Translations under genes and position numbers: made by a program
In this document: positions 5,680-12,208 of the stretch, one piece after another
Layout of the letters: each line of letters starts with the position of its first letter
Numbering within the stretch: the stretch's first letter is position 1
Notes under the pieces: generated by a model
Seen by the model: only the letters and a program-made list of their open reading frames with translations
Told to the model about the DNA's origin: nothing
The model's database searches: none
Assembly: GCA_002404055.1 (NCBI GenBank)
Contig: DHIZ01000293.1
Location: 9,654-23,401 of the forward strand
Source of the DNA: Chloroflexi bacterium UBA4733
GTDB taxonomy: Bacteria; Chloroflexota; UBA4733
Direction: 5' to 3'
DNA: 13,748 nucleotides

Positions 5680-7086
5680 ATGCCGAATCCCGATCACCCT
5701 GGCGAGCAGCGGCCCCCCGGTGGGGCTTCTCAGCGGCGGCCGGTGGGCTTCTTGGCGGCTGCCCTCGCCCTGCTGATCACCGTCGGCGGTGCGCTGATGT
5801 ACCAGTCTTACGCCGTGACGCTGGCCGGCCAGTACTTGCAGGCCGTGAACTTGCAAGCCCTGCCGATCAAGTGGGAAGACCTCACGTTCCAGCGGGCCGC
5901 GTATGCCAGCGGCGATTGGTTGCCGATCTACGGCAGTTCTGAACTGTACTGCTGCGGCGACCCCTACCGAGGGACGCAACTGTTCGCCCAGATGCCCACC
6001 GGTTTCGACCTCTTCGCCGTCGGGCGGGCGGGTACGGCCGACCTCTTCTTCCTGGAAACCTTCGGCGCCCTGGGCGACGCCCTCAAGGGCAAGAAACTGG
6101 TGATCTCCGACTCGCCGGGCTGGTTTTTCGGACGTGGTGGTCTGGCTCCGACACCCTATGACGGGAATTTTTCGCCGGAGATCGCCGAGATGTTTGTCTA
6201 TCAGTCGCCGCTCTCCCTACAACTGCGCGAAGCGGGTGCGCGCCGGATGCTCGCCTATCCGCAGTCACTGAGCGGCCAGCCGTTGCTCCAGCTCGGCCTG
6301 ACGACGCTCGCCCGCGGCACACCGCGCGCGCTCGCCGCGTACGACACCCTGCGGCCCGTTGGCTGGCTCGATGCCTGGGTCAAGCAGATGCAGGACGCCT
6401 ACCAGACCGTGCAGTTCATCCAGCAGCACCCCACCTTCAAGCGCAATACCTCGCCACAGCCTCGCTCCCTGAACTGGCCGGCCCTGGTTCGGCAGGGCAC
6501 GCAGATCGCTGCGGCACGAGCTGCGGGCGATCCCTTCGGCTATCCGACTGCCATCTTCAACACGCTGCGCCAGCAGAAGCCCTTTCGCACCGCCCTCCAA
6601 CTCTATTGCAACGGGGCGACCAACCGCAACGGCGAGCTCTACCCCTATCCCACCGGCTGGGAGCAGAGCATGCTGCACTCCGCCGAGTGGACCGACCTGC
6701 AGTTGGAACTGGAAGCGCTCCGCCAACTCGGCGCGCAACCGTTCGTCTCCAGCGTCCCAATGCCGGGCATCTACGATGACGAAACCACCATCTCTCAGGA
6801 GGCGCGCCAGGGCTACTACGCCAGGTTCATGCAGGTGACGCAGCAGGCCGGTGTGCCGGCGGTCGATTACCAGTCGCATGACGAAGATCGCTTCTTCCTG
6901 AACGATACCGGCGCGCACTTCACGCCACGCGGCTGGATCTTTGCCAATCGCGCCCTGGACCTGTTCTGGCACGGCCAGTCGAATATCGCTATTCATCAGG
7001 CCCTGGACGTGCTGAACCAGCAGTCGCCACCGGCCAGTCTGCCCAGCCCGGCCACAGTAGGGGCCTGCTCAGCCGGCGGCGGATAG
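5680..7086 (+). CDS. dltD: DltD, D-alanyl-lipoteichoic acid biosynthesis protein
   Basis: Membrane-anchored, extracytoplasmic component of the D-alanylation pathway, which passes D-alanine to the cell-surface polymer. Its 468 aa make it a little longer than the usual 380-430. After a 20-residue cytoplasmic N-terminus there is one membrane helix (about 23-41, FLAAALALLITVGGALMY), then an SGNH-hydrolase-like domain. GSSEL at 85-89 holds the nucleophilic serine block, GRAGTADLFFLE and KKLVISDSPGWFF are family blocks, and LNDTGAHFTPRGW supplies the catalytic Asp409/His413 pair. First gene of the operon; dltC follows 32 nt later. The ATG has only a poor Shine-Dalgarno site, and a GTG at codon 22 is a less likely alternative. 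The C-terminal 40 residues are a low-complexity tail. The acceptor polymer in this organism is unknown. Confidence 0.93.
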   Translation: MPNPDHPGEQRPPGGASQRRPVGFLAAALALLITVGGALMYQSYAVTLAGQYLQAVNLQALPIKWEDLTFQRAAYASGDWLPIYGSSELYCCGDPYRGTQLFAQMPTGFDLFAVGRAGTADLFFLETFGALGDALKGKKLVISDSPGWFFGRGGLAPTPYDGNFSPEIAEMFVYQSPLSLQLREAGARRMLAYPQSLSGQPLLQLGLTTLARGTPRALAAYDTLRPVGWLDAWVKQMQDAYQTVQFIQQHPTFKRNTSPQPRSLNWPALVRQGTQIAAARAAGDPFGYPTAIFNTLRQQKPFRTALQLYCNGATNRNGELYPYPTGWEQSMLHSAEWTDLQLELEALRQLGAQPFVSSVPMPGIYDDETTISQEARQGYYARFMQVTQQAGVPAVDYQSHDEDRFFLNDTGAHFTPRGWIFANRALDLFWHGQSNIAIHQALDVLNQQSPPASLPSPATVGACSAGGG

Positions 7087-7104
7087 TCATGTGCAGCAAC
7101 ACTG

Positions 7105-7110
7105 AGGAGG
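7105..7110 (+). promoter_or_regulatory. Shine-Dalgarno sequence deciding the dltC start
   Basis: AGGAGG lies 8 nt before the ATG at 7119, an ideal distance. It is only 2 nt before the in-frame ATG at 7113, and it lies downstream of the in-frame ATG at 7089. The start at 7119 also gives the family-typical length. Confidence 0.7.
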
Positions 7111-7118
7111 GAATGTCA

Positions 7119-7385
7119 ATGGAACGAACCGTGCGGGAGCGGGTGCTCCGCGTGCTTCGGCAAGCGACGGAGAGTGAGGATGTGTTGAGCCAGCCGGATT
7201 TGCCGCTCTACGGCGCCGGGTTACTGGACTCGCTCGGCACGGTCACGTTGATCGTTGCGCTCGACGAGGAGTTTGGTCTCACTGTCTCGCCGGCCGAGTT
7301 CGATCCGCAAGCCTGGGCAACGCCGGCACAGCTTGTCGCCGACATCGAGCGCCGGCTCGCCAGCGAGCAGTACCAGAAGGTCTGA
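7119..7385 (+). CDS. dltC: DltC, D-alanyl carrier protein
   Basis: Small acidic acyl-carrier-type protein, 88 aa (family about 78-90). Its phosphopantetheine arm carries D-alanine as a thioester, loaded by DltA and handed to DltB at the membrane. The attachment site is Ser38 in GAGLLDSLGT, which is the DltC signature (GLLDSxGT) rather than that of fatty-acid carriers (GxDSL). The preceding PLYG and the following PAEFDPQAWATPAQLVADIE also match DltC helix III. It lies between dltD and dltX, 5 nt before the latter, so all are clearly co-transcribed. In-frame ATGs at 7089 and 7113 are less likely starts. The gene needs a holo-carrier synthase encoded elsewhere. Confidence 0.95.
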   Translation: MERTVRERVLRVLRQATESEDVLSQPDLPLYGAGLLDSLGTVTLIVALDEEFGLTVSPAEFDPQAWATPAQLVADIERRLASEQYQKV

Positions 7386-7390
7386 CCAGC

Positions 7391-7597
7391 ATGATGCAGC
7401 GGCAGACGACGGCGTGGTGGCTGGACCGGCTGCCGCCTCTGGCGACAGCGTGGACCCTGACCTGCCGCCTGTGGTCGCACGACCTGGTGCGCCTCCCGGC
7501 GTTGACGCTCTACTTCCTCGCCGTCATCGCCGCGCTGATCGTGCTCTACGGCGGCGCAACGTATACGCCGCCGCCCTTCATCTACCAGGGGTTCTGA
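7391..7597 (+). CDS. dltX: DltX-like small membrane protein of the dlt operon
   Basis: A 68-aa protein with one membrane helix (about 36-54, ALTLYFLAVIAALIVLYGG) and the C-terminus YTPPPFIYQGF. DltX proteins are about 50 aa, have a single helix, and end in a conserved FIYNEF-type motif; here FIYQGF keeps both Phe and the Tyr65 implicated in D-alanine relay between DltB and DltD. The N-terminal cytoplasmic part, with many Trp and Arg residues (WW, RLPPLATAW), is longer than usual. Position supports the call: directly between dltC (5 nt away) and dltA (stop and start share one base, TGATG). A second ATG at 7394 is equally possible. The short length makes family assignment rest on the motif and context. 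Confidence 0.87.
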   Translation: MMQRQTTAWWLDRLPPLATAWTLTCRLWSHDLVRLPALTLYFLAVIAALIVLYGGATYTPPPFIYQGF

Positions 7598-9162
7598 TGA
7601 TGCCAGGCCCAACGTCACTCTTCTCTCGCATCGTCGCGATGGCCGACCCGGAGCGTCCGGCAGTGATCAGCCCCGCCGGGCGGCTGACCTACGGCCAGTT
7701 GCTGCGGCGCGCGCGGTTACTTGCCGGTCCGCTTGCCGAGAGCACGGGACCGCTGCTGCTCTATGGCCACAAAGAGCCGGCGCTGCTCGCCGGCTTCCTG
7801 GCCGGCCTGCGCTGTGGCCGGCCGTACGTGCCGGTGGACACCTCGGCGCCCTCCGCACGCATCGTGCGCATCCTCGATCTGGCCCGCCCCGGCATCGTCA
7901 TCGCGGCGCAAGCATTGCCGCCGCCGCTGGCAGACGATCTGGCGCAGCGCGCGATTCCCGTCGTTGCCCTCGACCCCCTGGCGGAAGCGGTGGAACGCCT
8001 CGCGCTTGCGAGTCAGCCGCCGGAGCGGTTGTCTGATCGCCCGGACGATCCAGCCTACATCATGTTTACATCCGGCACGACCGGCGATCCGAAGGGCGTT
8101 CCGATCCCGTATCGGGGACTGGCGCACTTCGCCGCCTGGCTCCTCGAGAGCCAGCAGTTCACGCCCGGCGGCGAAACGTTCCTCAATCAGGCGCCTTTCA
8201 ACTTCGACCTGTCGGTGATGGACCTCTACGGCGCCCTCCTCACCGGCGGTACCCTCTGCTCGATCAGCCGAGAAGAGATCGCCGATCCCCGCCGCCTCTT
8301 CGCCCGGCTGCGGGACACGCCGTTGACGACGTGGGTGTCCACACCGTCGTTTGCCCGCTTCTGCCTGGCCGAACCTACCTTTGACCGGACAATGCTGCCG
8401 GCACTGCGACGTTTCCTCTTCTGCGGCGAGACGCTGCCGCCTGCCGTGGCGCGCGAGCTGCAGAGGCGCTTCCCTGCCGCCGCGGTCTGGAATACTTATG
8501 GTCCAACGGAGGCTACCGTGGCCGTGACCGCCGTGCGCCTCACGCCTGGCATGCTTGAGGCGGACCAGCCGTTGCCGGTGGGCCGGACGGCGCCCGGCAT
8601 GGACGTATGGATTGCCGACCCGGCAGCGTCGCTGCGCCGCCTGCCGGCCGGCGCATGCGGCGAGATTGTCATCGCCGGCCCTCAGGTCGCCCTCGGCTAC
8701 CTCAGCGACACCGAGAACGGCAGCATGCCTGGTCCTTTTCTCGCTTTGCCCGCCGGCGGCCAGGCCTACCGCACTGGTGATCTCGGCCATTTCGACGCCT
8801 CCGGCCTGCTGTATTGCCAGGGACGGCTGGATCGTCAGGTGAAGCTGCACGGCTACCGGCTGGAACTGGAGGAGATCGAGAACCATCTGCGCCAGATTCC
8901 AGGCGTGGCCGATGCCGCCGTGCTTGTTGTCGAGCGTGACGGCCGTCCCGATTCCCTCCTGGCTTTGGTCGTGCCGGCGCAGCAGCCGGCTACGGGCGCA
9001 CTTCCCGACACAGGGCTGGCGCTGACGCAACACGTGCGCGCTCGGTTGGCGGAGAAGCTGCCCGCCTACGCGCTGCCGCGCCGCGTCCAACTGCTGGCGC
9101 AGCCGCCACTCACGGCCAACGGCAAGCTGGACCGGCGGGCGCTGGAAGCGTTGCCGCGGTGA
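7597..9162 (+). CDS. dltA: DltA, D-alanine--D-alanyl carrier protein ligase
   Basis: Cytoplasmic adenylation enzyme that activates D-alanine with ATP and loads it onto DltC. Its 521 aa match the family (about 500-520). Core motifs in order: YIMFTSGTTGDPKG (A3, P-loop) at 154-167; FCGETLP; NTYGPTEATV (A5); GEIVIAGPQVALGYL; YRTGDLGHFDASGLLYCQGR (A7); DRQVKLHGYRLELEEIE (A8 hinge); and LTANGKLDRRAL with catalytic Lys510 (A10). The frame is open back to 7255, but that part reads across dltC and dltX in another frame. The ATG at 7597 gives the normal N-terminus SLFSRIVAMADPERPA, is preceded by AGGGG, and shares one base with the dltX stop. A GTGA overlap couples it to dltB. Confidence 0.95.
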   Translation: MMPGPTSLFSRIVAMADPERPAVISPAGRLTYGQLLRRARLLAGPLAESTGPLLLYGHKEPALLAGFLAGLRCGRPYVPVDTSAPSARIVRILDLARPGIVIAAQALPPPLADDLAQRAIPVVALDPLAEAVERLALASQPPERLSDRPDDPAYIMFTSGTTGDPKGVPIPYRGLAHFAAWLLESQQFTPGGETFLNQAPFNFDLSVMDLYGALLTGGTLCSISREEIADPRRLFARLRDTPLTTWVSTPSFARFCLAEPTFDRTMLPALRRFLFCGETLPPAVARELQRRFPAAAVWNTYGPTEATVAVTAVRLTPGMLEADQPLPVGRTAPGMDVWIADPAASLRRLPAGACGEIVIAGPQVALGYLSDTENGSMPGPFLALPAGGQAYRTGDLGHFDASGLLYCQGRLDRQVKLHGYRLELEEIENHLRQIPGVADAAVLVVERDGRPDSLLALVVPAQQPATGALPDTGLALTQHVRARLAEKLPAYALPRRVQLLAQPPLTANGKLDRRALEALPR

Positions 9163-10427
9163 CGCCCTACGATTCCTTCACCTATTTCTCTTTTCTGCTC
9201 TACCCTCTCGCCCTGGCGCTCCTCCTCGGTCTGTTGCGGCTGCTCGGCTGGCGTGCTCTCCTGCTCATCAGCCTCCTCGCGTTGCTCTTCCAGTACCTCA
9301 ACCCGTTGGGCAGCGCCGCCGCTCAGGCCGCCGGCCGGCAGCAGCTCAACTTCCTGACCGCCTACACGGTGGGGAGCGTGCTGCTGGTGCTGACGTTTGC
9401 CGCCATCCGCCGGCGCGGCAAACGTCAGGCGCCCTTCTACCTGGCAGTGGTGCTGGCCTTGTTGCCGCTGCTGGCCGTCAAGCTCTATCCGCTGCTGGCG
9501 GCCCACCACTGGCTCGTGTCCGGCTCGAGCACCACGGCCGCCGCTACGGGCACGGTGAACGGTCTGCTGCCTGGCGCCGGGCTGTTCGATGCCTTCGGCT
9601 TCCTGGGCATCTCCTACATGACGTTCCGCGTGATTGACGCCATTGTCGCCATCCACGACGGCCTGGCGAAGGAGCCGCCTTCGGCAGGGGGCGTTGCGAC
9701 CTACCTGCTGTTCTTCCCCACGATCAGTGCCGGTCCCATCGACCGCTACCGGCGTTTCCTGGACAACCTCAAAGGGCTGCCTCCGCGGCGGGCGACCTAT
9801 CTGGCCGATGTCGAGGCAGGTCTCCTGCGCATCGTCCAGGGCTTCGTCTACAAGTTCATCGTCGCCTACCTGATCTACCGCCATTGGCTGGTTCCCAGTT
9901 CCTATATGGCCGGCATCGGCGGGTTGCTGCGCTACATGTACGCCTACAGCTTCTACCTCTTCTTCGACTTCGCCGGCTACAGCGCTTTCGCCATCGGCAC
10001 GGCGCGCTTCTTCGGCATCCGCGTGCCGGAGAACTTCAATGCCCCCTTCCTGAGCCGCGACTTTCGGGAGATGTGGACGCGCTGGAACATGACGCTCTCC
10101 TTCTGGCTGCGCGACCACGTGTATATGCGCTTTCTGCTGCTGGCGACGCGTCGCAGGTGGTTTGGCGGCGACCGCAACCGCGCCAACCACGTCGCCCTGG
10201 TGCTGACCTTCGGCCTGATGGGTTTCTGGCACGGGCTGCTGCCGCACTACATCGTCTACGGCTTCTACCAGGGCGGCATGATGGTGCTCTACGATGTCGT
10301 CGGGCGCGCCAATCGGCAGCGCCGGATTGTCCCCATCGGCTGGCGTACTGACCTGATCGGCCTGGCGCTCACCTTCAACCTCTTCTGCTTTGGCCTGCTC
10401 ATCTTCTCCGGGCGCCTGTTCCAATGA
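9159..10427 (+). CDS. dltB: DltB, MBOAT-family D-alanine transfer membrane protein
   Basis: Polytopic membrane O-acyltransferase that takes D-alanine from DltC on the cytoplasmic side and passes it outward to DltX/DltD. It has 422 aa with about ten or more hydrophobic segments. These include three near the N-terminus (FLLYPLALALLLGLLRLL, ALLLISLLALLFQYL and a third after residue 65), and the C-terminus FNLFCFGLLIFSGRLFQ. MBOAT signatures: FLGISYMTFRVIDAI, PTISAGPIDRYRRF, the RDFREMWTRWNMTLSFWLRD region, and the invariant His358 in LMGFWHG. The GTG start overlaps the dltA stop by 4 bases (GTGA). Last gene of the operon, convergent with the hydrolase gene to the right. Confidence 0.95.
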   Translation: MTPYDSFTYFSFLLYPLALALLLGLLRLLGWRALLLISLLALLFQYLNPLGSAAAQAAGRQQLNFLTAYTVGSVLLVLTFAAIRRRGKRQAPFYLAVVLALLPLLAVKLYPLLAAHHWLVSGSSTTAAATGTVNGLLPGAGLFDAFGFLGISYMTFRVIDAIVAIHDGLAKEPPSAGGVATYLLFFPTISAGPIDRYRRFLDNLKGLPPRRATYLADVEAGLLRIVQGFVYKFIVAYLIYRHWLVPSSYMAGIGGLLRYMYAYSFYLFFDFAGYSAFAIGTARFFGIRVPENFNAPFLSRDFREMWTRWNMTLSFWLRDHVYMRFLLLATRRRWFGGDRNRANHVALVLTFGLMGFWHGLLPHYIVYGFYQGGMMVLYDVVGRANRQRRIVPIGWRTDLIGLALTFNLFCFGLLIFSGRLFQ

Positions 10428-10435
10428 GCGGACGG

Positions 10436-10480
10436 TTGCCGCGGCGAGGCCAGTATCGTCCTGGTCGCCGCCGTCGGCAA
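10436..10480. terminator. Bulged hairpin between convergent gene groups, possible terminator
   Basis: TTGCCGCGGCGA (10436-10447) pairs with TCGCCG (10465-10470) and CGGCAA (10475-10480), with a 4-nt bulge CCGT. Inside it, CCAG (10450-10453) pairs with CTGG (10461-10464). The structure begins 9 nt after the dltB stop and lies between dltB and the stop of the opposite-strand hydrolase. It has no T-run on the plus strand, so it is a structural barrier or a factor-dependent terminator at best. The rest of the 108-bp gap shows nothing. Confidence 0.35.
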
Positions 10481-10535
10481 ATGGCTGCGATGACATAGCC
10501 GACAGGAGATCGTGGGTCGCCCTCTGGGCAGCGCA

Positions 10536-12143
10536 TCAGCGCGCAGTCGGCCTCAGCCAGCGCTCCAGGAAGGGGAATGCCTTGCGGCCGCTGAAGCGGT
10601 GGCCACGGGCGAAGATGTCGATCTCCAGCCGTTCCTCGGCTCTCGCCAGCGCATAGGCCCGCTCGATCTGTCGGTAGGCCTCGGTGGCGTAGAGTTCGGG
10701 GCTGGTGCCGTCCTGCGTACCCAGTTCCAGCAGCAGCGGCCGTGGCGCGATCAGCCCGAACAGTTCCGGCGTGTCCCCCAGGCGGAACAGGCCCGGCAGG
10801 AACTGCGAGCCACACCCGGCGTAGGAGGTCAGCCGCTCGCGCAGCGTGTTCAGCGCCCCACTCGCCACCGCCGCGCCAATCCGTTCGTCCAGCGCGGCGA
10901 GGTACATGGTCATCCGCCCGCCCAGCGAGAGACCGACGCAGCCGAAGCGCTCGGCAGCGATCTCCGGCCGTTGCAGCGCGTAATCGACGACCAGCCGCAG
11001 GTCTGTCAGGTCGAGCGCCAGCGGCGTCAGCCCGAGCAGCGCTGCTTTGAAATAGGAGTTGTCGCAAGGGTCACGCCCCCCGCGTTGTCGCGGAGCATCG
11101 CCACGCTCGCCGAAGGCGCGCAGGTCGGGCGCCAGCGTGACGTAGCCGCGCTGGGCGAACTGCAGCGCGTAAGAGTAGTTCGAGGCGGCGATCCGTTCGG
11201 CCTGCGCCGGGTCGGTGGCCGTCACGCCGACGACGTCGGCCTTGCCCGCCCCGTGCCCGTGGATGCAGAGCAGCCCCGGCCGCCGCACTCCGTCACCCTC
11301 CGGCACGAGCACGTCCAGCGGTATGGGACCGGTCAGCCCGCCGTGCAGCAGGAGGCGCTCTCGCCAGACGCCCTGCCACGGCTCCCGCGCGAGCAATTCC
11401 GCGCCGGCCAGCGCCGCGGGCGGTAGGTCGAGCAACGCCGCGTACTGCCGCCGGAAGCCGTCGCTCCAACCGCGCCAGTCGCTGTATCCCTGCCCCTCCG
11501 TCCCTGGGCCGTGCTCTGCCTGGGAGCGACCCAGGGACCACGCGCCGGGCCGGTTGAACTGCTCGTTGTAGAAGGCGAATGCTGGCGGGACAGCACTCGG
11601 CGCCGTCGGCTCCGGCGAGCAGTCCGCCACCTGCACCGCCTCTGCGGCGAGATCGCTGCCATCGGGCTGCGATGCCTGGACGTGGAAGATCGTCTCCCAC
11701 TCCGTGCGGTCTAGCTCGATCAGCAGCGAATGCTCGCCGGCGGCGAGACTGAGCAAGCAGCAGTTGTCGTCCAGATCGAAGAACGGGCCAGGCGCCGCCG
11801 AGGCGACGAACACACCGTCCAGCCACACGCGGTAGCCGAGGTAGGAACCCAACCGTAGCCTGCATTGCAGTGCCCGCTCGGCGCGCAGGCGGGCCGCCAG
11901 GTAAACGTAGCGGCCTCCGTTGAGCGGCCAACTCCGGCAGTTCAACCCGATTGCGTCGCGCACGGCGTGGCGCTGCACCTGAGCGCCGGCCCAGATGGGC
12001 AGGCCGTCAGCACTCACCAGCGCTGCGATGTCTGCGGCCAGTGCCGGCGCCTCTCCGGCGGGCTGCCAGCTCTGCCAGTCCAGGATGAGCCCGCCCAGCC
12101 CGGCCAACCGCTCCAGTGGTCGCCAGGTGGTCACAGTCGTCAT
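10536..12143 (-). CDS. Alpha/beta hydrolase (acetyl-xylan-esterase/Abhydrolase_7-like) with N-terminal beta-sandwich-like region
   Basis: Probable carboxyl-ester hydrolase acting on an acylated sugar or similar compound; 535 aa, no signal peptide. The N-terminal part (about 75-165: YVYLAARLRAE, YRVWLDGVFVAS, GEHSLLIELDRTEWE) resembles the jelly-roll domains attached to glycosidases. A linker leads to a serine hydrolase domain from about 265. The oxyanion segment is LLCIHGHGAG (291-300), followed by YVTLAPDLRAFGERGDA. Nucleophile Ser406 sits in GLSLGG, Asp478 in GTQDGT, and His515 in RGHRFSG, giving a complete triad. The ATG at 12143 has a GGAGGAG site (bases 12157-12151) 7 nt upstream. It follows the solute-binding protein gene on the same strand, linked by a 22-codon ORF, so the two are likely an operon for uptake and breakdown of one nutrient. 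The exact ester substrate is unknown. Confidence 0.88.
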   Translation of the reverse strand: MTTVTTWRPLERLAGLGGLILDWQSWQPAGEAPALAADIAALVSADGLPIWAGAQVQRHAVRDAIGLNCRSWPLNGGRYVYLAARLRAERALQCRLRLGSYLGYRVWLDGVFVASAAPGPFFDLDDNCCLLSLAAGEHSLLIELDRTEWETIFHVQASQPDGSDLAAEAVQVADCSPEPTAPSAVPPAFAFYNEQFNRPGAWSLGRSQAEHGPGTEGQGYSDWRGWSDGFRRQYAALLDLPPAALAGAELLAREPWQGVWRERLLLHGGLTGPIPLDVLVPEGDGVRRPGLLCIHGHGAGKADVVGVTATDPAQAERIAASNYSYALQFAQRGYVTLAPDLRAFGERGDAPRQRGGRDPCDNSYFKAALLGLTPLALDLTDLRLVVDYALQRPEIAAERFGCVGLSLGGRMTMYLAALDERIGAAVASGALNTLRERLTSYAGCGSQFLPGLFRLGDTPELFGLIAPRPLLLELGTQDGTSPELYATEAYRQIERAYALARAEERLEIDIFARGHRFSGRKAFPFLERWLRPTAR

Positions 12144-12208
12144 GCAGCGACTCCTCCGTGATTGGCCGTGATTGGAAGGATATTCGGGGACGCGGTCATG
12201 CCGGTCAT
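12140..12208 (-). CDS. 22-codon bridging ORF with ATGA overlaps at both ends
   Basis: The ATG (12208-12206) overlaps the TGA of the solute-binding protein gene as ATGA. After 22 codons (MTGMTASPNILPITANHGG and three more) the TGA (12142-12140) overlaps the ATG of the hydrolase gene, again as ATGA. The Shine-Dalgarno site of the hydrolase lies within it. It may encode no functional product and only hand ribosomes from one gene to the next. It may also be chance; no homologue is recognised. Confidence 0.35.
   Translation of the reverse strand: MTGMTASPNILPITANHGGVAA
12151..12157 (-). promoter_or_regulatory. Shine-Dalgarno sequence of the hydrolase gene
   Basis: GGAGGAG on the minus strand, 7 nt before the ATG at 12143. 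It is a near-perfect site that fixes that start. Confidence 0.75.
12157..12175. repeat. Short tandem repeat, 10-bp period
   Basis: CGTGATTGG occurs twice with a 10-bp period (12157-12165 and 12167-12175), within the bridge between the solute-binding protein and hydrolase genes. It is too short to assign a role. Confidence 0.4.

Noticed and set aside
7255..7596. Upstream extension of the dltA reading frame by 114 codons
   Set aside because: It overlaps dltC and dltX in another frame, is rich in Arg, Ser and Pro, and has no counterpart in DltA proteins. The ATG at 7597 gives the normal N-terminus.
9066..10496. A 476-codon open frame on the minus strand opposite dltB
   Set aside because: Gln/Glu/Arg-rich antisense reading of a membrane-protein gene; no motifs and no sensible start site. 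The same applies to the long minus-strand frames opposite dltA (7717-9090), dltD (6265-6996) and the amidohydrolase (3698-4840).
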